A DNA stretch of 64,000 nucleotides, taken from Anticarsia gemmatalis (taxonomy: Eukaryota; Arthropoda; Insecta; Lepidoptera; Erebidae). A program made the translations under genes and the position numbers. This document shows, piece after piece, positions 45,553-54,553 of the stretch. Every line of letters starts with the position of its first letter. Position 1 is the stretch's first letter. The DNA is taken from positions 5,952,001 through 6,016,000 of the forward strand of contig NC_134767.1 in NCBI RefSeq assembly GCF_050436995.1. Direction: 5' to 3'. Below the pieces are notes generated by a model. The model saw only the letters and a program-made list of their open reading frames with translations, was not told where the DNA came from and searched no databases.

Positions 45553-47493
45553 GTTTATAGTTCGAAACAACAATACGGAACACATTATTCGAAAACGGTG
45601 CCTATGTTCGCCATAGCATGATATCAAAATAGGTTTATGTATCGCAGTTCCACCATGCTATAAATTACAATTCACCATTAAAACTTTGAACGAGTTCCGA
45701 CAATGTGTCTTCAAACTTTGCCAACTTGCTTCTACACTTCTAACAAAAATTGAACGCCCAATGGCCTCAATATCAAGGCATTCGAATTTTCTCAATCTAG
45801 GCCCCAATTCAAGACATCCATTGTTATTCTAGAACTTTTCAAAGGTCTGCCAAATGTCAATATAATTAAAACTTCGTTCAGATTGAATGGAACAAAAATA
45901 CATTAGTTTAACAAAGTGTTCAATCAAAGTAATTGATTGAAATAAAATACTCTGAAATAAAAGTCGCTGAGGTTGTTTTTATTCGACGGACGATTGTAAT
46001 ATTAGATAGTCAAATACTGTTTTGTAGAGACGCAAATTCTGAAAAGTATTATTTTCTTTTGAACTTTGCTTTTTTGACAATATTTGCAAATCGTGTAACA
46101 AAATCTTTGTACTGTGGGCAGCAACATGGTTTTTGTTGTTTTATTAATAAAAAAAAACAATGTATTATTTCTGTAATAACAAAATTATGTCGTTTTGCGA
46201 GTATTTGAAAAAGCTGTAATATTTTATGTATTGATAACCTCAAAAAACCAAACAAATGAATGTCTACTCTACTTTAAAACAAGCCCAAAAAACATAATTA
46301 CTTATCATATAACTACAATTAAAAGGCCAGACAAAAAATAACAATGTTGTCGTGACTGATATAATTACTACATTTATTAAAGCTAGTCTCTTTGACAAAA
46401 ACAAAACAAAATGATCAAAAACACACTGCCCAAAGCTAACGAACAAACAATAACACGCTACTAAATTAAAATGTACATCAAAATTAAATGTCACAAAGTA
46501 TTCACTGTCCTTTTCAATTCAGTCGCACAATACGATGTCTTCTGCAGGCAATTTTTCATCTAGTGAAATGGAAACCTCAATCCGGTACATAATACATCTT
46601 TAGAAGTATAACGAGACCTAAATGTTTTCAAAAGAAATTGGAGTGCAGCATCTGTAGGCTGCGTGTTTGAAAAAATCTAAGTGGCTATTTTGAAATGAAT
46701 AAGTTTTTTTGAATATCTTGTTTAGTTAGTCAGTAAAAAACTTTTAAAGCCTTATGCTGGATTTATTTCTTAAACCCATTGGAGATACTTACGTGATAAT
46801 GTAAACAAAAAATTTTTTATAGGTTCCAATATTACAAGAGGCGAAAGTAGCTTGCATCTTTACTTATATCTTATGCGCTTACGCATCTAAACCCCTGAAG
46901 CGATTAGAATTAAATCCCAGGTATTCTGGCCGATAAGTTATCATAATGATGATGACCATGATGAAATCCCGTGATCATTAATTAACCATCATCATTGTCA
47001 TGCCTGTCTCCGCTTATTGCAAGTGGCGTCAGATAAAGCTGTGCGTCTAATGCGACGGAATCGAGGCGTTCGGCCGTTAGGATTTCATATTTATTTATTT
47101 TGGCACTAAAATGTCAATTCAGTGAACGCGGTACCATAGATATTAGTATGAACAATATACACAAATCCTTACGGTCCGATTCCTCGGCTGTGGACGCTTA
47201 AAATGTGACTTCTGGCGAGAACATCTTCATATAAAAACTACAAGCCTTTTTACATTTTCCCACCAATTATTTTGCACAAGGAAGAGTCTCTAGAGAAATG
47301 CGAAGAAAATAAACGTTAAAGTGCGCTTGAAAGTTTTAAAACTATTAAAACGTCTAACGTTGTAAGAAGTTACCGCATTAGCATAGTGCCATCGTGTTTT
47401 TATAAAACTTTTATTGTGTGCACGTTAATATAATCAGGCACAAGTTCGGCCTGTATTAAACCGTTTTACCAGCGTATATTTAAAAGTGGCTAG
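45553..47493. other. no gene recognised
   Basis: AT-rich. 46850-46930 (CGCTTACGCATCTAAACCCC, GAAGCGATTAGAATTAAATC) looks like an antisense non-LTR scrap. A CpG-richer patch at 47030-47085 (GCGACGGAATCGAGGCG) is unassigned. Frames at 45933-46208 and 46049-46255 overlap on opposite strands and are chance. Confidence 0.4.
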
Positions 47494-47712
47494 TGCGCGT
47501 GCCCCGGTGGTTGGTAGTATAACTGACTGCTGAACACGAGGTCCCGGATTCAATTCCCAGATAGGGCAGAGTTCTATTTAAGAATATTTCTAAATAGAAG
47601 CCCATAGTTTGGTAACTTGCCCGTTTTATGACAATAAGCTTGCCCCGTATAATATGCGACATATTATATTATTAATGGCGAAGCATAAGTGTATAAGACA
47701 TCTGCTTACAGT
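47494..47712 (+). mobile_element. tRNA-derived SINE (family B), head and body
   Basis: GCGCGTGCCCCGGTGGTTGG, GTATAACTGACTGC, GAGGTCCCGGATTCAATTCC (B box, one change), CAGATAGGGCAG, TATTTCTAAATAGAAGCCC, ATAGTTTGGTAACTTGCCC, ATGACAATAAGCTTGCCCC, TAATGGCGAAGCATAAG. It is a sense-strand relative of 13123-13361. Frames 47480-47662 and 47609-47794 are artefacts. Confidence 0.75.
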
Positions 47713-48224
47713 TTCGTGTATACATGAAACTATAAATTGCTATTATTTCTATGTCCATGGGCTTAGACTGTCCATTGAAAGTATTTTGTTCTGAAGCCCA
47801 TATAATGAGTGAACAGTGAATAAAAAAACAGGCAATGATTGTAGCAAATTGTTCAAAATATCTGGCCTCTAAAAACTATAATTAGATAGGTCTTTAGACT
47901 ATTAAATACCTTTTATTTATAAGCAATAAAGCCTATAGTCTTTATATTCGGTAGACGAACATCGCCTCATTCCCTTCTCGATCGGCTCGTCTCGGAATTC
48001 GGCGGAATATTAAATTCTCGAAGCGTCTCACTCCACGGTTAACTATGGCGAAATACCGAGGTTCGATCTCACTTGCGGTGCTTAATACAGATAATCGTAT
48101 AATCAGTGTACACCTTGCCTTTATTTATTTTAAATTGGCTGTATAAACCATTTCAGGGCATATTAACGTCAGATTGTTTAGTAGTTGAAACGGTCGAAAT
48201 TGGTCTGAGAGCATAATTTTTTAT
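47713..48224. other. no gene; CpG-rich patch 47960-48035
   Basis: CTCGATCGGCTCGTCTCGG, ATTCGGCGGAATATT, TCTCGAAGCGTCTC. It is followed by a weak tRNA-like box CGAGGTTCGATCTC at 48058-48071, so it may be a worn SINE or a regulatory patch. Confidence 0.4.
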
Positions 48225-48437
48225 TTTTTTTTTTATTAAAAAGACAACTCCCGCACTAAGAATTGCTCTTGTGTCGCGGGGACTTTTACAAACATACAAA
48301 CAACGGACACAAAGCACAACCAGACCCGAAACAATTATTTGTGGATCGCACAAATAATTGTCCCATGTGGGAATCGAACCCACGACCTCCCGTTGCAGTG
48401 GTATCGGCGTGGCGACCTAAACCACTGCGCCACGGAG
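48225..48437 (-). mobile_element. tRNA-derived SINE (family A), full length
   Basis: Read on the minus strand: ACTCCGTGGCGCAGTGGTTT (A box), GTGGGTTCGATTCCC (B box intact), ATGGGACAATTATTTGTGCG, ATCCACAAATAATTGTTTCG, GTGTCCGTTGTTTGTATG, AAAGTCCCCGCGACACAAG, then a (TTTT/AAAA) end. A perfect 12-bp stem with a 5-nt loop is at 48332-48360. ATAATT occurs on both sides, perhaps a short target-site duplication. Frames 48153-48383 and 48263-48454 are artefacts. Confidence 0.88.
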
Positions 48438-48489
48438 TGAGAGGAGATAATTAAAGCATTTATTTAAAGAGCGGAACTAATTTTGTGCC

Positions 48490-48580
48490 AGGAGACTTTT
48501 AAATCCTCTCAAAAACGGACACAAAGCACTATTAGATTTGAAGCAGCTATTTCTTGATCCCACAATTGTTTTTATAATAG
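48490..48580 (-). mobile_element. second, decayed SINE family A copy
   Basis: GAGACTTTTAAATCC, AAAAACGGACACAAAGCAC, TTTCTTGATCCCACAATTG parallel GGGACTTTTACAAAC, ACGGACACAAAGCAC and TTTGTGGATCGCACAAATAATTG of the neighbouring copy. The head is missing. Confidence 0.6.
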
Positions 48581-49155
48581 TGACCAGCTACACTCGATTC
48601 CATAAGTGCATCCCATATTTCAGCCCTCTAGGGCTTCATTTTTACTGCCTCTGCGCAAAATGTTATTAAACGATTCTGTCAGAAAAGGGTAACGGTTATA
48701 CATTCAGATAAAATTTCGTATTAATAATATCCATGTGCATTACTATAGATTTGATCCGCTACGCCGTAGCATACCGTAGCGGCTAAGATATCAAACTCAC
48801 AGCACGCAGTAGTTGTCATCGCTACGACTAGTCTTGGTAGCAACGTTGTGACTTTAAATGTTTCACAATTCACATATCATGAGTTAAATTGCCATCAATT
48901 CACCAACTGGTTGACTTTGATACGTCTACAAATCGTTTGATGTAAGAACAGGGACGCCAATTACGTCAACATATCCGAACAAATAACTGGCAGTTTGTAC
49001 AAATGGAAGTTTTCTTTTTCAAATGTAACCAACTGGTTTGTTCCAATTAAATCGCATTTTTTTTGTTGGTATTTTGGTTTATTCGGTTATTTTTATTTTT
49101 ATGAAACTCATCAATAATATATAGTACCTGTATAATTGAAATCGTAACTTTTTCA
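48581..49155. other. no gene; GCTACG palindrome cluster
   Basis: 48750-48795 holds TTTGAT-CCGCTACG ... CGTAGCGG ... ATCAAA in inverted order, followed by CATCGCTACGACTAG. It may be the remains of a palindrome-rich repeat. Otherwise nothing was recognised. Confidence 0.4.
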
Positions 49156-49260
49156 GCCTGCGATCACGGTCAGTGTAACATCAAAGTAACGTGAAATATT
49201 CAAGGTAAAATGCGTGTTCGCGTTAATTCCTGTATCCTATTCTACACTACAATAAATGTA
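49156..49260 (+). mobile_element. dispersed repeat, GCCGAAACG family
   Basis: CCTGCGATCACGGTCAGTG, CAAGGTAAAATGCGTGTTCG, CGTTAATTCCTGTATCC, then ACAATAAATG. Here the GCCGAAACG core itself is mutated (GTAACGTGAAAT). The flanking blocks fit 20342-20466. Confidence 0.6.
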
Positions 49261-50357
49261 GAAGAGAGTAAACAGAGACCAAAGAATGCCTTATTTTAAC
49301 CTTTGAAAGTAAGTATATGTAGTTTTTTTTTTTGATTGCTATTTATATGATAATAGTTTATGAATGCAAATTGTTAATGTGTAAATTTCTTGCTAGTGAT
49401 ATTTTACTACAAAATAATATAAATAATCCTTTCGCTCTCAAACTTTATATGCAGAATATTTAATTATTCATCGATTCTGTCCAAGTAATTTCAGCAAAAT
49501 GTTCAACTTAGTTAAATATTTGCATACAATTTACTCACACGTCACGCTTTAGTACCTAACCCAAACACTAGTGTTCACATCAATGATTTACAAACAAGAT
49601 CCTTTTAGATCTAAAATTGGGACCTAAACTAACACCGATTAGTTTTATATAAGCAAACATGCCGTTCAAAACTTTTTGGCTTAATATTATAACAATGGGT
49701 TTAAGTGAAAAGACAAGAGTGAAAGTATTATTATTGTCAAATATTGTTGTGTTTCATTAATATTTTGAGTTTTATTATTTTTAAGCCAAAATGGAATTGG
49801 TAAAAGTTTAATCAAAGACTGAAGAAAAAAGCCTACTGAGTAGTTACAATCAACAGCTACAGACGTAATATTCACCGCCGTGAAAACACAAACACACAAC
49901 ATAAAAACGAAAACAAATTGCTATATTCAATTAATTATTTTTGCAACTCGTAAAATTATAGTAACATAAATTTAAAAAGTGTAAATAAGTGATCATCTTC
50001 AAAATTACGTTTATTTTAAACAAAATGATGTTAAATAAAAAAAAAATTCTAAAAGATTTTTTAAAAACAACAAAATATGATTTAGAATATAATATAGCAC
50101 TATTTATTTAAAATTGAATTTTCAACGTACAACTTATAAAAACACAACCCTCTTCATGCTTTTACATTCCTCTAGAAAAAACAACAATTCAAAAACAACA
50201 AGATAAGGGAAAGACAAGGACAGAATAAGTCTTGAACCAAGAAAATATCGCCCAGTTTATCGGAGACACAAGAAATATCACGTTCGACGTTCCCTCGAGA
50301 ACAAAAAATATGGACAGTCGGAGTAAAAAGTGTTACTATGAATTTAACAACAGTACC
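49261..50357. other. no feature seen
   Basis: Very AT-rich, with A runs at 50037-50046. The frame at 49687-49902 (-) is unsupported. Confidence 0.4.
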
Positions 50358-50560
50358 CTGTAACGCGATTTTATAATGTCGGTACTATCGAGAATCGAGA
50401 GTTTGACATTTATGATGTACTTAAAAAAAAGTCCTATCGGCACCCGCTAGAGGCACTGATCAGGCTTTCTTACGAAATTTACCTTCTGGTAAATTTCGTA
50501 AGAAAGCCTGAAAGCTTCTGCTCGCCCGGTTTGCAATAGTCGATAGATCCCGCAACAGTT
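50358..50560 (+). mobile_element. MITE-like family M copy 11, with snapback
   Basis: CTGTAACGCGATTTTATAATG, TCGGTACTATCGAGAATCG, GAGTTTGACATTTATGATG, CACCCGCTAGAGGCACTGATC. The next part, which should read like 'agattttcatacaaaattt', is present and is followed at once by its own reverse complement (50460-50511). The rest, TTTGCAATAGTCGATAG, is at the expected place afterwards. Confidence 0.8.
50460..50511. repeat. perfect 24-bp palindrome with 4-nt loop
   Basis: Arms are 50460-50483 and 50488-50511, with TTCT between. The left arm is TCAGGCTTTCTTACGAAATT plus TACC; the right arm is its exact reverse complement. The left arm is native family M sequence, so the right arm was made by copying it back. 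Confidence 0.95.
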
Positions 50561-50571
50561 CCATGTAGCGC

Positions 50572-50736
50572 GTTATTCTACAGTCGCTACTATCAAGAGC
50601 TTGACGTTTATAATGTATTTTAAAATTAGTTCTCACGGCACCCGCTAGGAGCGCTAATCAAGTTTTTAATAGAAAATTTGTTGATGGTTTGTTGGTTGTT
50701 GATAGTGAGTAATGGCTGATAATTGCGCTTCTATTG
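50572..50736 (+). mobile_element. MITE-like family M copy 12
   Basis: ATGTAGCGCGTTATTCTACAG, TCGCTACTATCAAGAGCTTG, ACGTTTATAATGTATTTTA, CACCCGCTAGGAGCGCTAATC, GTTGGTTGTTGATAG, and end AATTGCGCTT. It lies about 12 bp after copy 11 in the same orientation. Confidence 0.85.
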
Positions 50737-51226
50737 AGTGGTCTAGTTTATTGCCAAATTTTCGTTTTGAATGAAAAATTTGATTTCTGTTTCCAGCCAT
50801 TTTCCTGTTTTATTTTAGGGAGGTGATTTGATTTCTAGGTTGGGATTTTTGAGTCAACTCTGTAGATGTTTTAAACAAACATTTATTGAGCGATTTGATT
50901 GCTAACATTCCTTTTGTGTCTGTTTCAATTGATTGCTTCTATTTTTACTTTATATGATGATGATACATGATGTGATGCCCCTAAAGAAAATAAAAAAAAC
51001 GGAGAATTATTTTTTAATACGTAAAAGGAACACACGTTTTGGTCACGTGTTGGTTTAAACATTATATTTACGACTAGTTCCTAAAGGGGTAAGAAAATAC
51101 CGAAATACCCCTCTTGCTATATGAGGTGAATACAAAATTCCCTCTAATTTAGAAAATCGAAAATGTCAAGCATTTAACACGACAACAATATGACACGGAT
51201 AACACAATACAATTCATAAACAAAGC
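50737..51226. other. no feature seen
   Basis: AT-rich; nothing recognised. Confidence 0.35.
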
Positions 51227-51390
51227 CATCGCATGACTGAAGAGGTCATGACCGTCAGAATACCTGGCGGGTGTAATCCCGTAAAAAGTACCGTAACACC
51301 GCTACCGGCAGGGTTAATCCGCGTAATCGAAGGATTATCGACGATACAACCCGCCTGGATACGGGTTACGCAGTCCACTTTAATGGGCTA
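51227..51390. other. GC-rich patch of unknown nature
   Basis: About 160 bp markedly richer in GC: GGTCATGACCGTCAG, CCTGGCGGGTGTAATCCCG, ACACCGCTACCGGCAGGG, ACAACCCGCCTGGATACGGG. GGCGGGTGTAATCCCGTA and ATACGGGTTACG plus AACCCGCCTGG form partly inverted motifs. No frame or repeat family is recognised. Confidence 0.5.
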
Positions 51391-51759
51391 ACAAAAAATT
51401 GGGTATTAGGATTAAATAGCTACTCAAAATATGAGTTCTACCACTTCGCAATAATGTATCTATTAGTTTTGGTGGAATTGAGACGGTGCTTCCAAACATT
51501 TTCAATCACTATAATATCTATTGTATGAGTTTTCCGACACCTTATACGCAAGCTGAAATTGGCATTATGAACTAGAAAATATAAAATATAGGTTTATTAA
51601 CCTTACTCGGCTTTATTATGCTAGTTTTCATGAAAGACCTTGCTGTATACCAAGATTAATGACTTGAAGTAATGATAACGACAAAATTTATTATAGGTTA
51701 ATAAACTCTATACTATTTAAAAAATGGTATAAAAGAAAATAAACTATACGTTATAGCTA
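51391..51759. other. no feature seen
   Basis: AT-rich; nothing recognised. Confidence 0.35.
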
Positions 51760-51848
51760 AAAGTGCTTGAGGCGTTGATCAGATTTTCATACAAAACTTG
51801 TCGATAATTAGCTATAGACCGACCTACAGTAGCTATCTACTGTAGGCC
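51760..51848 (+). mobile_element. MITE-like family M copy 13, 3' half
   Basis: GCTTGAGGCGTTGATCAGAT, TTTCATACAAAACTTGTCG, ATAATTAGCTATAG. It has only the distal half of the element. It runs into a perfect 10-bp palindrome CCTACAGTAG-CTAT-CTACTGTAGG at 51823-51846, which marks the join with copy 14. Confidence 0.75.
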
Positions 51849-51995
51849 GGTAACACGATTTTCTGCGGTCGGTACTATCAATTATCGAAAGTTTGAGATA
51901 TAAAATGTACTGAAAAAAATGTTTTTATGGCGCCCGTTAGAGGCACAGATCAGATTTTCATACAACATTTCTTGATATCCTATCATTATTCAAGA
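51849..51995 (+). mobile_element. MITE-like family M copy 14
   Basis: CGGTAACACGATTTTCTGCG, GTCGGTACTATCAATTATCG, AAAGTTTGAGATATAAAATG, GCGCCCGTTAGAGGCACAG, ATCAGATTTTCATACAACAT. It follows copy 13 head-to-tail. The frame 51927-52196 overlaps it and is not supported. Confidence 0.82.
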
Positions 51996-52369
51996 AGTCA
52001 CTTTTATTTAATAAGTAGTAATATAAAGTCTAAATATTTACATCCTAAACATTTTTCCGTTCGATTGTACAAGGAAAGATCGCCTGCCCACGACAGAAGA
52101 CAGTCCGGTTTTTGCGCTCCTGTGTGGTTTCCTCTCATTGGTAACTTACAAATTCATTATTTTCCTTTGCTTCGCCAAAAAAGGCGATTGCCATGATCTT
52201 TTTGTTGCTTTCAAGAGAGTTTGTGTAAGGTCATAACGTGATGTGAAGTATGATACAGATTTGAGTTAGTTTTGGAGTTAATGTTGTAAATATTCAAATC
52301 GTTTATTAGCTCATAGTACAATTTTTAAGAGGTGACACTTAAAAAACAATAAGGAGTTGAAAAGTTCGC
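51996..52369. other. no feature seen
   Basis: CCTGCCCACGACAGAAGACAG near 52083 is slightly GC-richer; nothing recognised. Confidence 0.35.
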
Positions 52370-52460
52370 TTGACAAGCGCAGGACCGTATAAAGTAGCGT
52401 CCTGAGGGGGGGCTTATACCCAACAGTGGGTGGAAACGGGCTAATTAAATAGATAGAAAG
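52370..52460 (+). mobile_element. non-LTR 3'-end fragment
   Basis: ACAAGCGCAGGACCGTATAA, AGCGTCCTGAGGGGGGGCTT, ATACCCAACAGTGGGTGG, AAACGGGCTAATTAAATAG. A decayed sense copy of the common 'gcgcaggaccg...cccagcagtggg...ggctga' terminus. Confidence 0.7.
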
Positions 52461-52996
52461 TTTAATTGGCTTGCAAACTATGGCACAGATATAATCACAT
52501 TTCAAATAATTATGAAGCTTATGATATTGCTATTTACAACCTAAAAAAACCTTTGAATGGATTATTCGCCGTCAGTACTGCCTCTACATTCACTACCTAG
52601 AAAAAAAACATCTAGCTTTTCATTAGAAACGTGAAGTACTGAGCGATGGTGTAGGAAAAATGTGTCGCGATAAAATCATTTCATGTAGTAAGGCTCTGTT
52701 AGCCAAAAAACTATGAAGTAGGATTTAAAATGATATTTACGATTCACAAAACAGTTCTAAAAAACGTACCTAATAATTCAACAAGCCGACTATTTACCCA
52801 GTCCTGTTATACAAATAACCTTCTGGGATTAAACCGGAGCTCTTTGGTGTTTTGTGTACAAAACTTAGTTGGCAACTGCGACTATTTGTGAATACAGCTG
52901 ATTATGACGTGGATATATGATTCGGAACAAAAAATGACAAGTTGCTACAGAAAATGTTTGGACTAGAATGTGGGGTTAAAATTAATGCGCTGCGTT
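52461..52996. other. no feature seen
   Basis: AT-rich; nothing recognised. Confidence 0.35.
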
Positions 52997-53173
52997 CTGT
53001 AGTACAATTCTGTATAATCCGTACTGTCGAGTATCGAGAGTTTGACATTTAGAATGTACTGCCAAAATAGTTCGTACGACGCCCGCAAGAGGCGCTGATG
53101 AAATTTTCTTAAAAAAAATCTCGATGACTAGCCGGTTGTCGGTAGTAGACAGTAGTAAAAAATCGAGCTACTG
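52997..53173 (+). mobile_element. MITE-like family M copy 15, near complete
   Basis: CTGTAGTACAATTCTG, ATCCGTACTGTCGAGTATCG, AGAGTTTGACATTTAGAATG, GACGCCCGCAAGAGGCGCTG, ATGACTAGCCGGTTGTCGG, and end AAAATCGAGCTACTGG. At 177 bp it is close to the likely consensus and a good reference copy. Confidence 0.85.
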
Positions 53174-54187
53174 GTTAGATGCTGAATTTTGAAAGTTAAT
53201 GTATAGCAAATTAAGCGCCTTACTGTCTTATTACTAGGCACGTGCATTCTTCCGGAAGGATAAAAACATGTTATTTCTTTGGGTACGCAGTGTATTTTGA
53301 AGACTAAGATTTTAATTTATAAATAAAAAGTAGAAAATGAGGGGAATTAAAGATGATGATGCATTTTTATGCAGTCCTATTTATAAAGACTCTAAAAAGT
53401 TTTTAAAGATTTGCTGTTTAGGTAAAGGTTCCTTTGGTTTGCCTGCTTCTGGAAGTAGGTATGTATATCGGTCGTATTTTCAAAAGTATTCAACTTATAA
53501 TATTTTGTTTTGAACATAACGTGACAAGCATAGTCATTACATTTCTGTCGCTCACGTTCTTATTCCTCGATATAATTTATTTATATTCTTGGAAAAGCAC
53601 GATCAAAGAACACTCAATTCCTTTTAATCAAAATTCCGTTACATTTCAATACATATTTCTTATACCACGTGTAATCAATTGAAATCGCATTACAATGCTG
53701 ATCACGATAACAGCTACCGATATTCCATAAAGAAAAATCTCTCACAAATATGTATGAGTTTGAAATTTGAAATTCCAATCGGTTCGTTATAATATTCTCA
53801 TTAAAATTAGCTCCTTTGTGAACTTCTTATTTGAATATTTCAAAACGTTTCACGTTAAAATGACTTGTACTTTCAATACATGATTCAAATCTTGGCCTTG
53901 GAGTGATTTATGTGGGAGTTCCGCTGTAGCGACTTTTTTGTCATTTGTTAAAGAGACGGAAGTAGGTCAGGCGATGCGGTGAATTGTTTTAATCTGATTA
54001 CATCCTTTTCTAAGAGTATTAAGATTAGGCAAATTCGTCGGTTGCTTGTTGCGAATAATGTCTTTTGTGAGTTTGTACTTTGAATAATAGAAATGTTACT
54101 AATAAAACTTACTACGTACACTGCATCTTATCAATAAATATCGTGTAAGCTATGATTAGTTAGACAGTGTTTTATCTTTATCATTCA
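53174..54187. other. no gene recognised
   Basis: An 82-codon frame at 53434-53682 is leucine/isoleucine-rich but has no identifiable domain and typical AT-driven composition. Confidence 0.4.
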
Positions 54188-54453
54188 CTAGCTGACCCGC
54201 GCAACTTCGCGTGCGTCACCTAAGAGAATGGGTCAAATTTTTTCCCGTTTTTGTAACATTATTCGTTGCTACTCCGCTCCTAATAACCGTAGCGTGATGT
54301 TATATAGCCTATAGCCTTCCTCGATAAATGGGCTATCTAACACTGAAAGAATTTTTCAAATCGGACCAGTAGTTCCTGAGATTAGCGCGTTCAAACAAAC
54401 AAACAAACAAACTCTTCAGCTTTATTATATTATATTAGTATATTAGTATAGAT
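54188..54453 (+). mobile_element. (CAAA)n-bearing element, copy 3
   Basis: ACTAGCTGACCCGCGCAACT to AGTATAGAT in the same order as 41169-41434. It has five CAAA units (54392-54411) and a slightly repeated TATTATATTAGTAT tail. High similarity to copies 1 and 2 suggests fairly recent spread. Confidence 0.85.
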
Positions 54454-54504
54454 ATTCAGTTCAAACATTAATAAAAAGCAGCAAGATACTGAATAACTAA
54501 TCAG

Positions 54505-54553
54505 AACTTACATGCCACACAATCTATCCGATTGTGTGGCCTGGAAGTAAGTT
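54505..54553. repeat. 49-nt foldback, 11-bp perfect inner stem
   Basis: The inner stem GCCACACAATC / GATTGTGTGGC (54514-54524, 54530-54540) surrounds TATCC. The outer AACTTAC / GTAAGTT (54505-54511, 54547-54553) continues the stem after a small asymmetric bulge (2 against 6 nt). No second copy is in the window. Confidence 0.85.

Noticed and set aside
45200..45616. 138-codon open frame (+), the longest in the window
   Set aside because: It runs across antisense family M copy 10 (45420-45552), has no domain or signal peptide, and the composition follows local AT bias.
45933..46255. Overlapping frames on opposite strands (91 and 68 codons)
   Set aside because: Opposite-strand mirror frames in AT-rich DNA are expected by chance; neither has a recognised domain.
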